DNA from: Glossina fuscipes
Taxonomy: Eukaryota; Arthropoda; Insecta; Diptera; Glossinidae
Length of the DNA: 64,000 nt
Direction: 5' to 3'
Assembly (NCBI RefSeq): GCF_014805625.2
Contig: NW_023998431.1
Coordinates: 3,249,747 to 3,313,746 of the forward strand
Within the stretch, counting starts at the first letter, position 1. The number at the start of each line of letters is the position of its first letter. This document shows, piece after piece, positions 13,818 through 24,619 of this stretch. Below the pieces are notes generated by a model that saw only the letters and a list, made by a program, of their open reading frames with translations, was not told the DNA's origin and made no database searches. The position numbers were made by a program, and so were the translations under genes.

Positions 13818-14572
13818 TATATATAAAGTATATGTATATATATATATTTTATTATTTTTTTTTATAGAGAAATACCTAGTAAGAGGTATAAAAATATTAA
13901 GAGTGTGTGCGGGCGGCAACAATCAGGGACCATGATAACGGGTAGGTGGTGATCTTTCGATATATATATTTATCATGTTTTATATTATTATTGTTATATC
14001 CTTTTATAAATGCTGCAAATTATTTTAAAGAAAAATTATAATAAAAGCATGCAATGCGTCAGGAAAGAGGATTTAAAAATGTACATTTTATTCATAATTG
14101 ATTAATAATAATATTGCACACAAATCACACTAAGAAAGTACACGTAAAATATAAAATTACAATTTCTCCAAGTTCTGTAAATATAACCGTCACCAACATC
14201 TTAAAAGAAAGACCAAAAGCACAAAATAAGTCTACCCTTTCATTGTCGGATTCACGTGTAACAATAATAACCGGACAAATAGTTTGACAAATGCTAGTAA
14301 TAACTGGAAATCATAAGATATTAACTGTTAATTATAATAATCATAACCTAACTGATGACAATTGTTGAAAATGTCTATTGTTCCATTTTTGGAATTTGCA
14401 AATTTTCATACGCAAATATAACTAACGAACGTAGAGAGTTTCTATAGTCAATAATAATGATCTAAAAAAAGTTTATATTCTGAAATATTTTACTCATACA
14501 TACATATATAATACATACATAAACAGAGTCTTTCTGACATTAAAAAATTTCACATGATTTTCAAAGTAAGAT

Positions 14573-14606
<34 letters not shown>

Positions 14607-17600
14607 TTATTGAATGACTAGATGTGTAAAGCGGTGAACATGTTTTCTTTTCCTTTTAATTCTTCGTCGAATTAATAAAAAATTCGATTTTCTAGATTTA
14701 TGCACCATTTTAACAAGAGATTATAGAAAATCAAAATCGAAAACGAACACTTTTAACAATACAATAGTAACTAAAGACACTTTTTTAGACAATTACAACA
14801 ACGTAAAGAAAAGAATTAAAGGAAATTTTTAATTGCTTTTTGTGGAAATAAATTAAAGAATAAAGTACAGAATAGAGAAAAGACAAAACTGAAGACAAGG
14901 TAAAGAGCAGCAGAGAAACTTACCTTCTTTTTGAGTAGACGATCCAGAAGGTGATTCACGCATAGCATCAGCCAAATCCTGTTTTAGGCGTGTCTCACCA
15001 TGTGTTAGGGAAAAGTCCGAATTTAAATGATCATGACGGAAGCGATCCATTAATTTGGGACTCTGTTCAATGCTGCCTGTAGAATATTGCGGTAAAGAGG
15101 CATTACAATCACAAATAATTGAAAGAAATAACAATGAGATTATGATTATGCTCTTACTATAAGAACCTGACTCGATGAGTACGGGCACTCCGCTCGAGCG
15201 ATTAGGAGCTGTCAAAGGCATATTTAGAGGACTCGAACGTTCATGTCGTGTATTAAGAGCGGCAGCGCCGGCTGTTGCTGCTGCTGTATTGCTCTTTGAT
15301 AGACCTATTTCCACTGCTTCTGTATCCACTAGACTTAAATTTGACCTATTCCAGGTATTCATTTTTTACAATCCTTTTACGCTTTTCAGTTCGCACTTAC
15401 CCGCTTGGTGTATTATATGTTTTAAAAACAAATTGTGGGCCCATCCACAAACGGCGATGTGGACCAGCATGCGTCACTATTTCCACTTGCGATAGCCAGG
15501 AATCACCTCCTTCATCAATATCATCATATTGCCGGGTACTATCGGTTAACATGCAAGAGTTGCGATTTTTCATCAACCAATTGTCCGAAGCAAGTGGTGG
15601 CCTTATTTCATGGGAGCCTTCTCTACGTCTTCCCAAATTCCATTGGGCTTTAGCTTCTACAATTAATTCAATAGGAGTTTCGTCAGATACCTTCTCTTTG
15701 GCAACGGCTGCTTGAATAAAAAAGAAAATCCATAACTACGTTTTCAAAAAAAAAAAATATTTTGTTTTCCATTTTCACATACTTGAAGCAAGTCTTGTAT
15801 CTAAGTCATATTGTATAAGAGCTCCATGACCAGCCATTACAAATAACGAGTCCACTGATTTACGTTGCACACGATGTGAAGCTTCGCGCGTTACATTAGG
15901 TGGATCTAGTAGCCATGAACGCGATTTAGCGAATATAGCACAAACACTCAAAGGTTTGCCATTGTCATCAGATAAGGAAGGCAAACGCTGTCGCTGAGAT
16001 CCTGATCCCGTACCACTAGGCGTCGACTTGGAAGGTCCGCTTAAAGAAGCCGAACCGGGTGGACTTCCTAAAGCAAAAGGTTGACGCAACTGGGCCAAAG
16101 GAGTAGATAACGTAGGCCGCGGGAATGGGGGCAAAGTCGGATTGTGGTAAGGTTGTAAACATTGAGTGAAAGTGGTGCTCTCCGAATGTGATATGGGTGA
16201 ATTGGAACGCCCATCAGCCGTAAGTCCAGCAGAACGATGAAAACGTGACAACTTATTTACCACATGCAAAGATGAATGTGTTCGCGTCCCTACCGGGCCG
16301 CCATACGGTGTAATCGGGAATACATGGGTAGTACCTCGGAGCGTGGACACAGCTGCCCAGCGTGAATCCAATGAGAAGGCAATATTCTGCACTTTAGCAG
16401 TGGTATCTCCGCGATGTAGTACATAGAGATGATGAACAGCGCCCAGACTGGGTCCAACAGGATGTGGTTGTATCCGAAATACGTTAAACTGATGGCCACG
16501 ACGATCGGCAGTCAATAGGAGCATGCCCGAATTATCAAATTCCATTGCCACTATGGCCTCAAAATGAGCTATAAAATGCACTATTATAGGATCACTGCCG
16601 ACACCTTGATTGCTGGATATGGGCACACCGGATGTTGGACTAAAATCTCTGAGGGAATTCTGTAATTACATCAAGTAATTTAAAGTTGAATATGTTGTCA
16701 GAAAAATTTTCTTACAATTCAACTCACTTTAATATCAATAACGGTCACAATACCGGCTTGTTTAGAATCCCCAGTCGTTGAGGAATCGAATGAACTACTT
16801 TTTGAACTACTCACACTGGATGTGGTACCAGTTAATCCGGCAGCTACTTGCTCACCTAATTCTCGCAATCCTTTCCCAAGGGATTTGGCAGCATTTAAAA
16901 CAGTAGCCTTATAACTGGCAACACTTTCACCATCGCATCCACCACTGCTACGCTTAGAAGGTAAAAGTTTATGCTCAGCGTACGCCAACCAACGTGGTCC
17001 TAAAGCCACAGGATTAGGATTTATTCTAAGGCGGAAAGGTAAATTCAATATTTTTAAACTACTTTTCAAAAATTCAACTAACCCTGGACTTGGATAGCAA
17101 GTGGTAATCGATAGACGATCTTCTAGAGTGCGGGCATCAAAAATGGCTATACGTTCATGAAAAGTAATCACAATTGAGGAGCGATTTGCCAAAATATCAA
17201 TGACGGGATTTTTGAATTTTATCGTTTTTACTTGTGCGCTTGTTTTAAGGGAAATAAAATTTACTGCACAAAACTGAGGCTGTGCTCCTGAGGAAAGATT
17301 ACTGTCAACCACAGCCATTAGTGGACGTTTCTCGGTAAAAGCGTCAATCAATTCATCAGCACGGCCATGGTCCTCCGTTGTCATAGATAAAGAAGGTGTA
17401 GGTAATATTCTTAAAGCTGTCACTTGACCATGACGCCAGGAAAGAACTTCTACCGCCTCACCATTGGCTGGAATAGCCCAAACTTGTATACCCGAACCGT
17501 AACCAAGTATAAGCAAAAGTGGCGGTGCTACATTCCCGTCTAATTCCCAATCTTCTCCATAACGTAAATCACTAATATCGGCCGCTGTTTCAAATCTAGC

Positions 17601-17780
17601 CCAAGTTATTGTGTCTTTCGGGTCAGTATGTGGCGGAGCCATAGTGACTTCATTTATAAAACCTATAGCCGATTCTAATATGGATCTATCAGTCACTACT
17701 TGAGGAGATACCATGGCAGGTACGCATGTACCAGCACGTGAGTTATCATATGAAGTACGTCTCGGTGAATCGGCCGACAT
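4535..17780 (-). CDS. rudhira: rudhira / BCAS3 homologue, whole coding span
   Basis: Composite gene call. Coding exons in transcript order are 17780-16728, 16659-15783, 15710-15401, 15345-15158 (or -15167), 15076-14924, then one of two terminal exons: 12495-8122 or 5067-4535. All introns are GT-AG and phases agree at each junction (0, 1, 2, 1, 1). The first five exons encode a WD40-like propeller and the BCAS3 domain. BCAS3 proteins in animals act in microtubule- and intermediate-filament-linked cell migration, and with C16orf70/PHAF1 bind PI3P at autophagic membranes (family knowledge). With the short last exon the protein is about 1034 residues, near the usual BCAS3 size; with the long one about 2300. 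The assignment rests on recognised BCAS3-like blocks, not on an alignment run here. Confidence 0.85.
5600..5905 (-). repeat. Rep-B dispersed repeat copy
   Basis: On the plus strand it shows the family landmarks in order: GGGATTATATGGGATGCAGTCG, CGAATCATTTGCAATAGCGTTCG, CGACCAAAACATGTCGGTGTG, CAAAGTTTCATCAAAATATC, CAGACAGACAAGCTTAAATC. The same blocks recur at 33.7, 36.3 and 54.0 kb. Confidence 0.6.
7952..7957 (-). terminator. polyadenylation signal AATAAA for the long exon
   Basis: AATAAA on the minus strand lies 30 bases after the UGA of the readthrough extension and 165 bases after the UAA. It is the first such signal downstream of exon 6. Confidence 0.4.
7987..8121 (-). CDS. in-frame membrane-helix extension beyond the exon 6 stop (readthrough candidate)
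   Basis: Directly after the UAA at 8124-8122, the same frame stays open for 44 codons to a UGA at 7989-7987. It encodes Glu-Leu, then a continuous 20-residue hydrophobic segment (AICLLGIFSLLL followed by IYYCYIVY), then a hydrophilic tail KATEEETKELHKSAKDNQAI ending MK. The residues just before the stop are KKKTKRRRR, so the layout basic patch, helix, short charged tail is that of a C-terminal tail anchor. An AATAAA signal lies 30 bases past the UGA (7957-7952). It is either a readthrough product, or the UAA is a recent mutation, allele or sequence error. Confidence 0.55.
   Translation of the reverse strand, partial: ELAICLLGIFSLLLIYYCYIVYKATEEETKELHKSAKDNQAIMK
8122..12495 (-). CDS. rudhira: rudhira long terminal exon 6: giant charged, disordered tail (frameshift inside)
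   Basis: The acceptor has a long pyrimidine tract (12497-12540) and ends TCTCAAAG|GTAGT; phase 1 matches exon 5. The exon opens SNCLSADTASTVADNVPFYD, continues through an acidic and hydrophobic mixed region, LLMDKKSKASIEKIVNPLGT, then about 1200 residues rich in Lys, Glu, Ser and Thr. Visible elements include two SPKKK motifs (near 9625-9690), a seven-Gln run after KKQKRKK (near 8640) and a terminal KKKTKRRRR. The first open frame runs 12495 to 11183 and the second 11271 to 8122. They are offset by one base at a nine-A run (T on the plus strand, 11262-11270); one A fewer would join them. In-frame length over 1000 codons in such AT-rich DNA argues for selection. The UAA at 8124-8122 is followed by a coding-like extension. 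I found no known domain here, and microtubule or membrane binding is inference. Confidence 0.72.
13767..13848. repeat. (AT)n microsatellite
   Basis: About 80 bp of AT dinucleotides with a few AAAG and GT interruptions, inside rudhira intron 5. Confidence 0.9.
14575..14605. repeat. poly(T) tract, 31 bases
   Basis: Uninterrupted T run in rudhira intron 5. On the minus (sense) strand it is poly(A), about 320 bases after exon 5; it could be an old retroposon tail, but no element precedes it recognisably. Confidence 0.85.
14924..15076 (-). CDS. rudhira: rudhira/BCAS3 coding exon 5 (last shared exon)
   Basis: The acceptor is TATTCTACAG|GCAGC. The exon encodes SIEQSPKLMDRFRHDHLNSD, then LTHGETRLKQDLADAMRESP and SGSSTQKE plus one G. 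The helical DLADAMRE block resembles the C-terminal conserved part of BCAS3 proteins (recognition, not alignment). The donor GAAG|GTAAGT is a near-perfect match to consensus and is phase 1. Both downstream terminal exons (12495 and 5067) begin with two bases that complete the codon, giving Gly or Asp at the junction respectively, so this exon is the branch point for two C-termini. Confidence 0.87.
15158..15345 (-). CDS. rudhira: rudhira/BCAS3 coding exon 4 (with tandem donors)
   Basis: It follows a 55 bp intron (15346-15400), about the minimum size for flies, acceptor GGAATAG|GTCAAA. It encodes SNLSLVDTEAVEIGL, an alanine-rich run, then a Ser/Pro-rich segment ending VPVLIESG. There are two usable donors: GTTCTT with the exon ending at 15167, and GTAAGAG with the exon ending at 15158. 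Both leave phase 1 and differ by three codons. The following intron is also an uninterrupted in-frame stretch, so retention would keep the frame. The segment maps to the less conserved linker after the BCAS3 domain. Confidence 0.82.
15401..15710 (-). CDS. rudhira: rudhira/BCAS3 coding exon 3 (BCAS3 domain)
   Basis: The exon begins after a 72 bp intron (15711-15782), acceptor TTCAAG|CAGCC, and enters in phase 1. It reads AVAKEKVSDETPIEL and IVEAKAQWNLGRRRE, the QWNL block typical of the BCAS3 domain, then NWLMKNRNSCMLTDS, DDIDEGGDSWLSQVEIVTHA and RRLWMGPQFVFKTY. It ends at AGCGG|GTAAGT in phase 2, a strong donor. The exon is 310 bp. Open frames on the opposite strand across this exon are shadows. 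Confidence 0.88.
15783..16659 (-). CDS. rudhira: rudhira/BCAS3 coding exon 2 (propeller C-terminal half)
   Basis: A 68 bp intron (16660-16727) precedes it, with acceptor AATTACAG|AATTCC. Exon 2 opens NSLRDFSPTSG and continues to the WD40 core FIAHFEAIVAMEFDNSGMLL followed by TADRRGHQFNVFRI. This is a WD blade with PI3P-type propeller character; in PROPPIN-like proteins the equivalent blade carries an FRRG motif, here DRRGHQF (inference). Later come IAFSLDSRWAAVSTLRGTTH and a Pro/Ser-rich loop (about genome 15990-16150) that is probably disordered. The exon ends LDTRLAS plus one base at donor CAA|GTATGT (phase 1). Confidence 0.9.
16728..17780 (-). CDS. rudhira: rudhira/BCAS3 coding exon 1 (start codon, propeller N-terminal half)
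   Basis: The exon holds 351 codons from the ATG at 17780 (A at -3) to a phase-0 donor, AAA|GTGAGT. Residues about 30-110 include the BCAS3-like stretch on genome + sequence around 17520-17700, with ISDLRYGEDWE and a WD-repeat strand LILGYGSGIQVW. Further propeller blades follow (AVNFISLKTSAQVKTIKF, IAIFDARTLEDRL). Near residues 260-320 comes the family-typical NPVALGPRWLAYAEHKLLPS, then a predicted amphipathic stretch (NAAKSLGKGLRELGEQVAAG) and a serine-rich linker. Codon use is well balanced and distinct from the flanking AT-rich DNA. The upstream untranslated part, including any noncoding first exon, is not resolved. Confidence 0.9.
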
Positions 17781-18110
17781 ATTTATTATATATTTGGCAA
17801 TTTTTCAACGTTTGCGTTCACAATTGCTATTTTTCAAATCTCTCTTTCGGAGTTCAGGGAAAAACTCCAAGAGAGTGAAAAAATCTTAAATGAAGAACGA
17901 AATGAACGAAACTTCTCACTCTTCCTCTCTGACGATATTTAGCAGCTCAACAGGTTTTACTGCTGCCAGCCACGATGCGTTTTGTTAGAGAGAAGAACGT
18001 TATTGAAAGAAGCTAAGCTTTGCTTTCTTTCCCCTCGCGCCTCTCTCCCTCCCACTCTCTCCTCGCCTTCGCTCGATAAGAAATTGTAGACACACCGTCT
18101 GCTGTGAAAT
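17781..18110 (-). promoter_or_regulatory. rudhira 5' leader / promoter-proximal region
   Basis: The 330 bases upstream of the rudhira ATG are less AT-rich than the surroundings. On the minus strand they contain several GAGAG-type clusters (near 18020-18065, 17990, 17845, 17870), of the kind bound by GAGA factor in flies. I could not place a transcription start, a TATA box or a 5' UTR intron with confidence. Confidence 0.3.
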
Positions 18111-19192
18111 CTTTCTCGTAGTTTATGCAATATAAAATTGTTGTCGTACCTGTTGGCTTTACATATAACCTGCCGTTCTGCTGCGCTGTTCTTTCTGAAA
18201 AGAAATTCAAATTGAACACATTAACAAAGTGAAAACAATTAAACAAAATAAAAGGAAGAACAAAAAATATGCACATGCATGCGCATCAAATATTTTCTTT
18301 GATCTTTTTTCGTTTTTTTTTTTTTTTTTTTTTTTTTGCTTATGATACTCATATATAGTGCTATGGTATTCAAAATGCACTTGTTTTCATATATATTGTA
18401 TAATACTTGAGTTTTTCTTACTTTCGTAGCAAATTATTTAATATTGCAAATTATTTAATATATATGTACATAGATGATGCTAAAAAGACTTAGCTTGGGA
18501 ACGGGATTGCATCTGTTGTAGGGGCCGCCTCTCAAGTATTAAATACAAATATTATAATTAATTATAAGTGTGTGCGAACAACTAAGTAGTTTATTATAAC
18601 CAACCAGGTGTTTCTCAGCACAAACGAGTCACTTGTTTATTTTTAATTTCATTTATTCACTTTTTTTTTTTTTTGATTATAATATAAAATAAAAAAAATT
18701 CATATATAAGGAAATTTTTATTTATAATTGAACTATTGCAAAACTTATATTTTTATTCCACAACAGAGGCGTAAAACTCTTGTCTGAAGCGATATCATAT
18801 TATTTATCATTTTACTCAAAATATATATAAATATAACGAATTCATTTTTATTGTAGTAAAGCAACACAACTCCAAGAAAAAGTGAAATAAATCAGAGATT
18901 TTCTATCAGCTTCGCTTCTTTTGCCAGCAAAGTTTCTTTTCTTCAAAATTTCTTATTATTAAGGTTGCACTCAATGCACTCTAGGCATCATTCGACAACC
19001 TTTGACATAAACCTTTCTTAGGCGACGGGAAGATTTATTGTACTTATATTAAGCGGAAATTGATTTGAATTCCAGTCAGACGTGAACGTGAGAAATGCCA
19101 AAGTAAGCGAACCAAGTGCATAGTTTGCAAACTGATAAGGTTTAAGTACGACAACATATAATAATGCATTTCATCGGTTTATTCCTAAACGT
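18111..19192. other. noncoding DNA upstream of rudhira
   Basis: AT-rich, with a 25-base T run (18313-18337). No gene or recognised repeat. It may contain a noncoding first exon of rudhira that cannot be resolved by eye. Confidence 0.5.
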
Positions 19193-19480
19193 TCTTATAC
19201 CCATTACCGAGAGATGAGGGGTGTAGTCGTTTTGACAAAACGTTTGCAACACTCAGAATGAAGATTCAGAGATCCCATGATGTCTGCATATTCTTGATCA
19301 ACATCAAATTTTAATTCGATTTAAGCACGCTCGTCTGTCCGTCTGTGTACATTCGCCTAGCCGCATACATGACGCCTTCGGCTTTATTTGTGGCAGGAAG
19401 ATTGAAATTTCTTACAAGCAGGTTGGTATTGAAAATGGACCAAATCGGTTAAAAGTGACGTCTACGGTACTATCTAAGAT
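19193..19480 (+). repeat. Rep-A dispersed repeat copy (5' half)
   Basis: The landmarks in order are TATACCCATTACCGAGAG, TTTGACAAAACGTTTGCAAC, CATATTCTTGATCAACATCA, TCGATTTAAGCACGCTCGTC, then GGTTGGTATTGAAAATGGAC. These match the 5' half of the complete copy at 57.8-58.2 kb (read on its minus strand). Confidence 0.65.
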
Positions 19481-22084
19481 AACGATACATCTCGTTTTTT
19501 GAGAGGAATATAGGATTTTATCCATCATCTATAAACACACCATGTACACTACAATAAATAAATCTACAAAGATTTGAACGTATATTCTATGGGCTGTAGC
19601 ACGTGTACAAAAATGCAAAACAAGTGGGCCACGATTTCTGAATTTTGCAGTGTATCATAATTTCATATTTTTTCAAAACCGTTTCAAATTCAGAAGGCAC
19701 CTAGCCATCTCTGTCCATCATCGGTTCATAAGCTGCTGGCCGAGACATATTCAAGGGTCTTTCATGTGTTACTGCCGTATGTTGCACATCTTATCGTCAT
19801 AAAACTCATTTTAATAATAACAATTGACGATGAAGCGCATGTAGACACGTTTTCGTTAATTTCCTCGCAGGTGAGATCGTTAAATTCATTCTACTTTTCT
19901 TTTGATATTTTGAATTATCAACATCTATCATATAACTTTAAAACAATAATCTTCTCATTAGAGGTTTTACTTATCTAGAAAGTAAAAAGAATTGTTTTCG
20001 GTCATTTACCGGTGTTGGTACCTTTGTAGCTAAGATCATTACAACTCCTTTTTAATCTGCAAGAGTAGCAATGTTTACACTATGTACTATTGCAGCAGGT
20101 CGTATCTGGCAATGCCTATAGCTATTCCCAATACCGCTTTTGGTGCAGAGTGTATTAAGTTCGTGCGAGAGTATGCAACACCCAGGAGGGCTTCAGATGG
20201 ACCCCTTATATGCTGATCGATTCAGAATTATTTTCTAATCGATCCAAGCTTGTCTTTCCGTCTATATGCTTGGTGTCTGTTCATGTAGTTTTATGGTTAT
20301 CCTATAAGTGTCAATTTTTGAATTATTTGGTGACACTTCCTACATTGCTGTGTTTTGACAAAAGGAGGACGCTTCCTGAATAACGTCTCATTTTAAAAAA
20401 TCGTTTTATAAAACTCATTGAGTAATAGTACTTGAACGTTTTGAATTGGTATGAAAAGTGTAGTTCAAATGGGTAAAAATTTAGGAACCCCTTCTCATAG
20501 TACCGAGATTCAATTTTCAATATTCTATGGTGAAAACTGAGTCATACCAGTAATTTTGACAAAGAAATCGACATTACCGAATTTGGACTATTTAGGTCAA
20601 TTTTTTGGATACTATGAAGGATGCAAAGAGTCTCAGGAAAAGTAACCGCTTATACGCCAAAAATGTCTAACTATAAATATTTTTGATGAAGATGACAGTA
20701 ATTTCACATAAAAATCAATCGGACCAAATGCGAACTATTTGCGTTCAATTCTAATAAGATTTCTCATGAATACTAAGCAAAGTGGCTATGGAAAAACATC
20801 CATATTTGAGATTACAATGCGGCCAAACTAGTTGCAAATGTTACCTGTATTCACCTATGTACACTCATTTTTCGTGAACAAAAAATTGTGGAAAATAGTT
20901 GGGCTTTTTTGAAAGTTGTCATGAGTTGTCCACAAAAATATTTTTTGTTTTTCAGTATCGACGGAGTAGACTTCCAAATTCAACTATATCGCAATTTTAA
21001 ATATTTAACGTAATCCTAACAGAGCTCTGTTCAAGAAAATATTAGGTGTCTTTGGTAGTTAAATTCGAATTTATCTTCACAGCCTTTAAATTCATGTAAT
21101 CTTTCCGTTGTAGCCATCGAATAGTGATTTAAAAGACAGTTTTCCCGCGCCCAAATATTCAGAGAGAATAGCGCACCTTGTCATCTTTGGAAGGTCAGCT
21201 AATGCTTGATGTTTCACTTTTGGATTGACGAAAATGGTTTTCACTCTTCTTTGGAGTTCTCTTTTGGACGCTCGCTGCGTTCAGTGTGATCAGTTGCTTG
21301 ACGCGTTCGTTTCAAATCAACCGACTGCACCGACAAATTGTTGTTTTCGACATAGTACTTGTCAACCCAACGCCGAATCGGAACTGCCTCTTTTTTGCCT
21401 TAAAAAAAGAAGTTTGCTCATAAGACAAAATTCGGATTTAGAAGATTTAGAATATTTCCACAATATTCTTTTGCGTAGCACTCGTTCAAGGCATCAATGG
21501 TCTCTGAAGATGTTATAATTGCTAAAGTAAGTTCGTTAACTCGCCCTCTTTAGAACAAATTATCTGTTAGACTTACTTATGTAAGCAATCAAAGTCCTGA
21601 TATCTTTAAGTAGATAATAGAAAAAATACATGCTCCTGAAACGTTCCAAGTCGAAAACTTTTTATATTTTCCGAGAGCAGTAAGAAACCATGACTAATGT
21701 GGTTGGGTGAATTCTAATAGTTAGTGGAATAACATAGCAAACAGTGCTATCAGTAAATACGACACAATTTGCTGTTTGTAAATAAAAAATTGCGTAGTAT
21801 TAAGAGATTTGGTGTAGTAAGAAAACAATAGCGAGCCACAACAATAATATGAATATCAACAAATTTTTTCGTTTACCTGGATTATGATAAAAACAAAGTG
21901 TTTGTTTTTATTTTCTATATAAAAACAAAACAAGTCAAGGTTTCAAAAAAAATTTTTATGTCGCGCAACGACACGCATATAAACAAATCAATTGTTTATC
22001 ATTTTTACGGAAAGCAGTAAATAAACTGCGAAATGAGAATTTAGCAAAAACATAAATAATAAACCAAAACAAGTAAGAGAATTA
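19481..22084. other. intergenic DNA with repeat fragments
   Basis: No host gene. It contains a plus-strand Rep-B fragment (20138-20300) and sequence at 20510-20660 resembling Rep-C. At 21180-21520 there is a less AT-rich patch that may be an old transposon coding remnant but cannot be classified by eye. Confidence 0.5.
20138..20300 (+). repeat. Rep-B fragment
   Basis: Shows GAGTGTATTAAGTTCGTGCG, GTATGCAACACCCAG, GATTCAGAATTATTTTCTAA and CGATCCAAGCTTGTCTTTCC, the head of the Rep-B family. Confidence 0.55.
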
Positions 22085-22480
22085 TTTTCGGCTGTGACCG
22101 AATCTTTTATACCCATCACTGTAATAAGAAGGAAAAGAATTAAATTTTCATACTCTATAATATTGGTTGGGCGTGGCCGAATATTTTTATATTTATCGAG
22201 TAAAAGTGTAAATTTTGTATCTTGTGTCCTTTGCAGTTTTTGAGCAAAGAGCAAAAAACGAGAACAAATGTAAGGATGTTTTCACTGTTTACTGCATCGT
22301 AGGCCTGTCCTCAAACAGGTTTAGATCATTTTCAAATTTTTTTACATATTTGCAAGCGATATCTTCATTTTTGTGGCGGAACGAGAGAGCGTCAATCACA
22401 AATACTACGCCATAAAGATGGACAGATGGCCAGACTTATGGGCTTAAATAGACGCCGAACTTGACATTAGTCAAAAATGT
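22085..22480 (-). repeat. Rep-A dispersed repeat copy, near full length
   Basis: Starts on the plus strand with GTGACCGAATCTTTTATACC followed by CATCACTGTAATAAG and ATTTTCATACTCTATAATAT, and contains TTTGCAAGCGATATCTTCAT. This is the reverse complement of the family's 3' half. The terminal hairpin arm is preserved in part (TCGGCTGTGACCGAA). A further minus-strand fragment lies at 22735-22790. Confidence 0.6.
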
Positions 22481-23789
22481 GTATACATTATGGACTTTTC
22501 GAGCCTTGCTTCTCTGTATTGTTAAGGTGCTGACAAAAAAATGAAATTTTGATACACTACAATATCGCGTAAGCGTGGTCGAGTTTTCCGATTTTGGACA
22601 GGTATTGTAGCATCGTTCAAAAAACGTACGTTCAAACTTTTATGAGCTTGCCTGCGGTAGTTTGTGAGTTATAAGCAAAAAAAAAAAAATTTATTTTTCT
22701 TGAAAAATTTAGGTTATTTCAGTTTTCGTTTTGCTGTAGGCATGTCTTTCGATCCATTTGGCCCATTTTCAATACTAACCTATGCATAAAAGCTTCAAAC
22801 GTTTCTGCCAAACAATAATTTTGAATATATTTTTTGTTGTATTTCATCATAATGTTATTTTTTATATATATATTATTTATATTATGTATACATACATATA
22901 CCGTTATTTTGTGTATGTAAATATAAACTTGCAGCTAACTGACTTTACTCTTATGTATATTTTGAACATAATTTCATCATAAAATTTTACACTTTATAAT
23001 ACGATACACATTGTCATGATTTAAGTTTCGTACAGCAGGATTTCGACATGACACCGTCAAGTTACCGAGATAACACAGTGCAAATTGCCACAATAATAAT
23101 TGATATTTTGACAATTTCGTAGAACATTCTTTCGGTTATAAACACAAATAAGGTTTAAGTACAACACGGTACACGGTCGCCTGGATTTATATTACACCTA
23201 AGTTTAAATTATGATAAATATTATATTATGTTATATCTTAGTTTAGATAAATGAGCAAAAAAAAAAGTTCGTATAACACCGTTTCGGTACAGCACCGTTC
23301 GTATTAACCGTGTTCTACAAGGTAAACCTGTATTGTGATCAAAAAGTTAGGTGAAACTCCATTTTAACTTGTTGCACTCGAGCGTTCCGCTATAGAGACA
23401 TTGCGTAACTCGTAACTTCAATATGAAATTAAATCGTAACGACTTCATATTTTCTTTTCGCAAATTGTTAGTAAAAGTTTATTCAGGGTGATGTAGTTTA
23501 CGCAACGTTAAAAAAACTATTACATTTCCCGTAAAATAGGAAACCTGATGCAAATTGTAATAATTACGGTAAATAGCTAACATTCTAGTAGTACTAAAGG
23601 TTGACGTTCATAGTGACAGCAAAAAAGATAATGAAGATGCTTATAAACATGATAACTATGAAGAGTAGCCATGATTCGAGACTTGCAATAGCTTTGAGAA
23701 GTCTCACATCTTGGAACATTAAAAACTCTAATATTTCATCGTTAAATATATTATAACGTTTGTGTTCAAAGTCAATTAAAAGAAGAAAA
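22481..23789. other. AT-rich intergenic DNA
   Basis: A short Rep-A scrap (22735-22790, minus) and AT-rich filler; nothing else recognised. Confidence 0.5.
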
Positions 23790-24165
23790 TATTTATCGGG
23801 TAAGGTCGACTACTCGATACCCTAGACCTCTTCGCTTAACACTATTTTGGTAATAATACACGAAAAGTTACACCTTATTTTCATGCAAAGACATAGTTCT
23901 TGCGAAACCACGCATACCGCCTTGTCGGCAGCTGTATCCAAAAAATAAAGCTACATGGTCAATTTACTATTATCAACCAATTTTCACCATGAAGTATTCA
24001 AAACTATATATTTTTTGACTATATAAAGATTTAGTTTTTGTAGGAACGGTTAGTTATATGATAGAGGGTTCAAAAAATTGCCCCATACGTTTATAATACT
24101 ATTACAGATTGAATTTTATGGGGAAATTTTGAAAATTACAAGTTTTTTTCATATAACGTCTTTTG
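23790..24165 (-). repeat. Rep-C dispersed repeat copy
   Basis: Shares with 53370-53905 the ordered blocks GTCGACTACTCGATACCCTA, ACACCTTATTTT, a TATCAA..ATTTTCACCATGAAGTATT block and GGGTTCAAAAAATTGCCCCA. Strand is arbitrary, chosen to match the neighbouring Rep-B fragment. Confidence 0.45.
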
Positions 24166-24284
24166 AAAATAGGGCGTGGATTGATACAAACTACTTTGAA
24201 TAGTTTTCGTCCTTCCGTCAAAGCACGTATCTTAATTATTACGACCTGTAGCTTCAACACAAATTTGCATGGACAGCGTGACAC

Positions 24285-24390
24285 GCGAAATCGAATGATT
24301 TCAGAATTATTTTCTGAATCGATCGGGATAATAAGAGGTGGGTCTATTTTAACCCCTTTCGTCTAACGGTGTAGAGTATAGAAACTATGA
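24285..24390 (-). repeat. Rep-B fragment
   Basis: Ends with the family signature in reverse: GATTTCAGAATTATTTTCTG, AATCGATCGGGATAATA, then GTCTAACGGTGTAGAGTATA. Confidence 0.45.
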
Positions 24391-24619
24391 CTTGCTATCG
24401 GAATTGCTAGACGTTACTGGTAATATAAATGAAAAAAAAAAAAAAAAACCGAATGAGTTAAGATTCGTGGGCGCTAAGAAATCATAAAATTACGATCACT
24501 TTTTGCTTTATGGGATGGTAGTACTACTTTTGACATCTAGACTAGAGTTTCATGTTAATATCTTCAATTGATGCATAGTTGCACGTGCTTTTGCAAACAG
24601 AAGTGTTTAGATTCAATTT

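Larger units (their letters stand above)
12496..14923 (-). other. intron 5 of rudhira (2428 bp, long isoform)
   Basis: The intron runs from donor GTAAGT (14923) to acceptor CTCAAAG (12496). It contains a long AT dinucleotide tract (13767-13848), a 31-base T run (14575-14605) and CT-rich DNA (13290-13320). No coding potential is seen. Confidence 0.75.

Noticed and set aside
15175..15715. Overlapping plus-strand open frames
   Set aside because: They are antisense to rudhira exons 3 and 4 and run across their introns.
21225..21518. 97-codon plus-strand frame in a less AT-rich patch
   Set aside because: No recognisable family on either strand; an old transposon is possible but unsupported.
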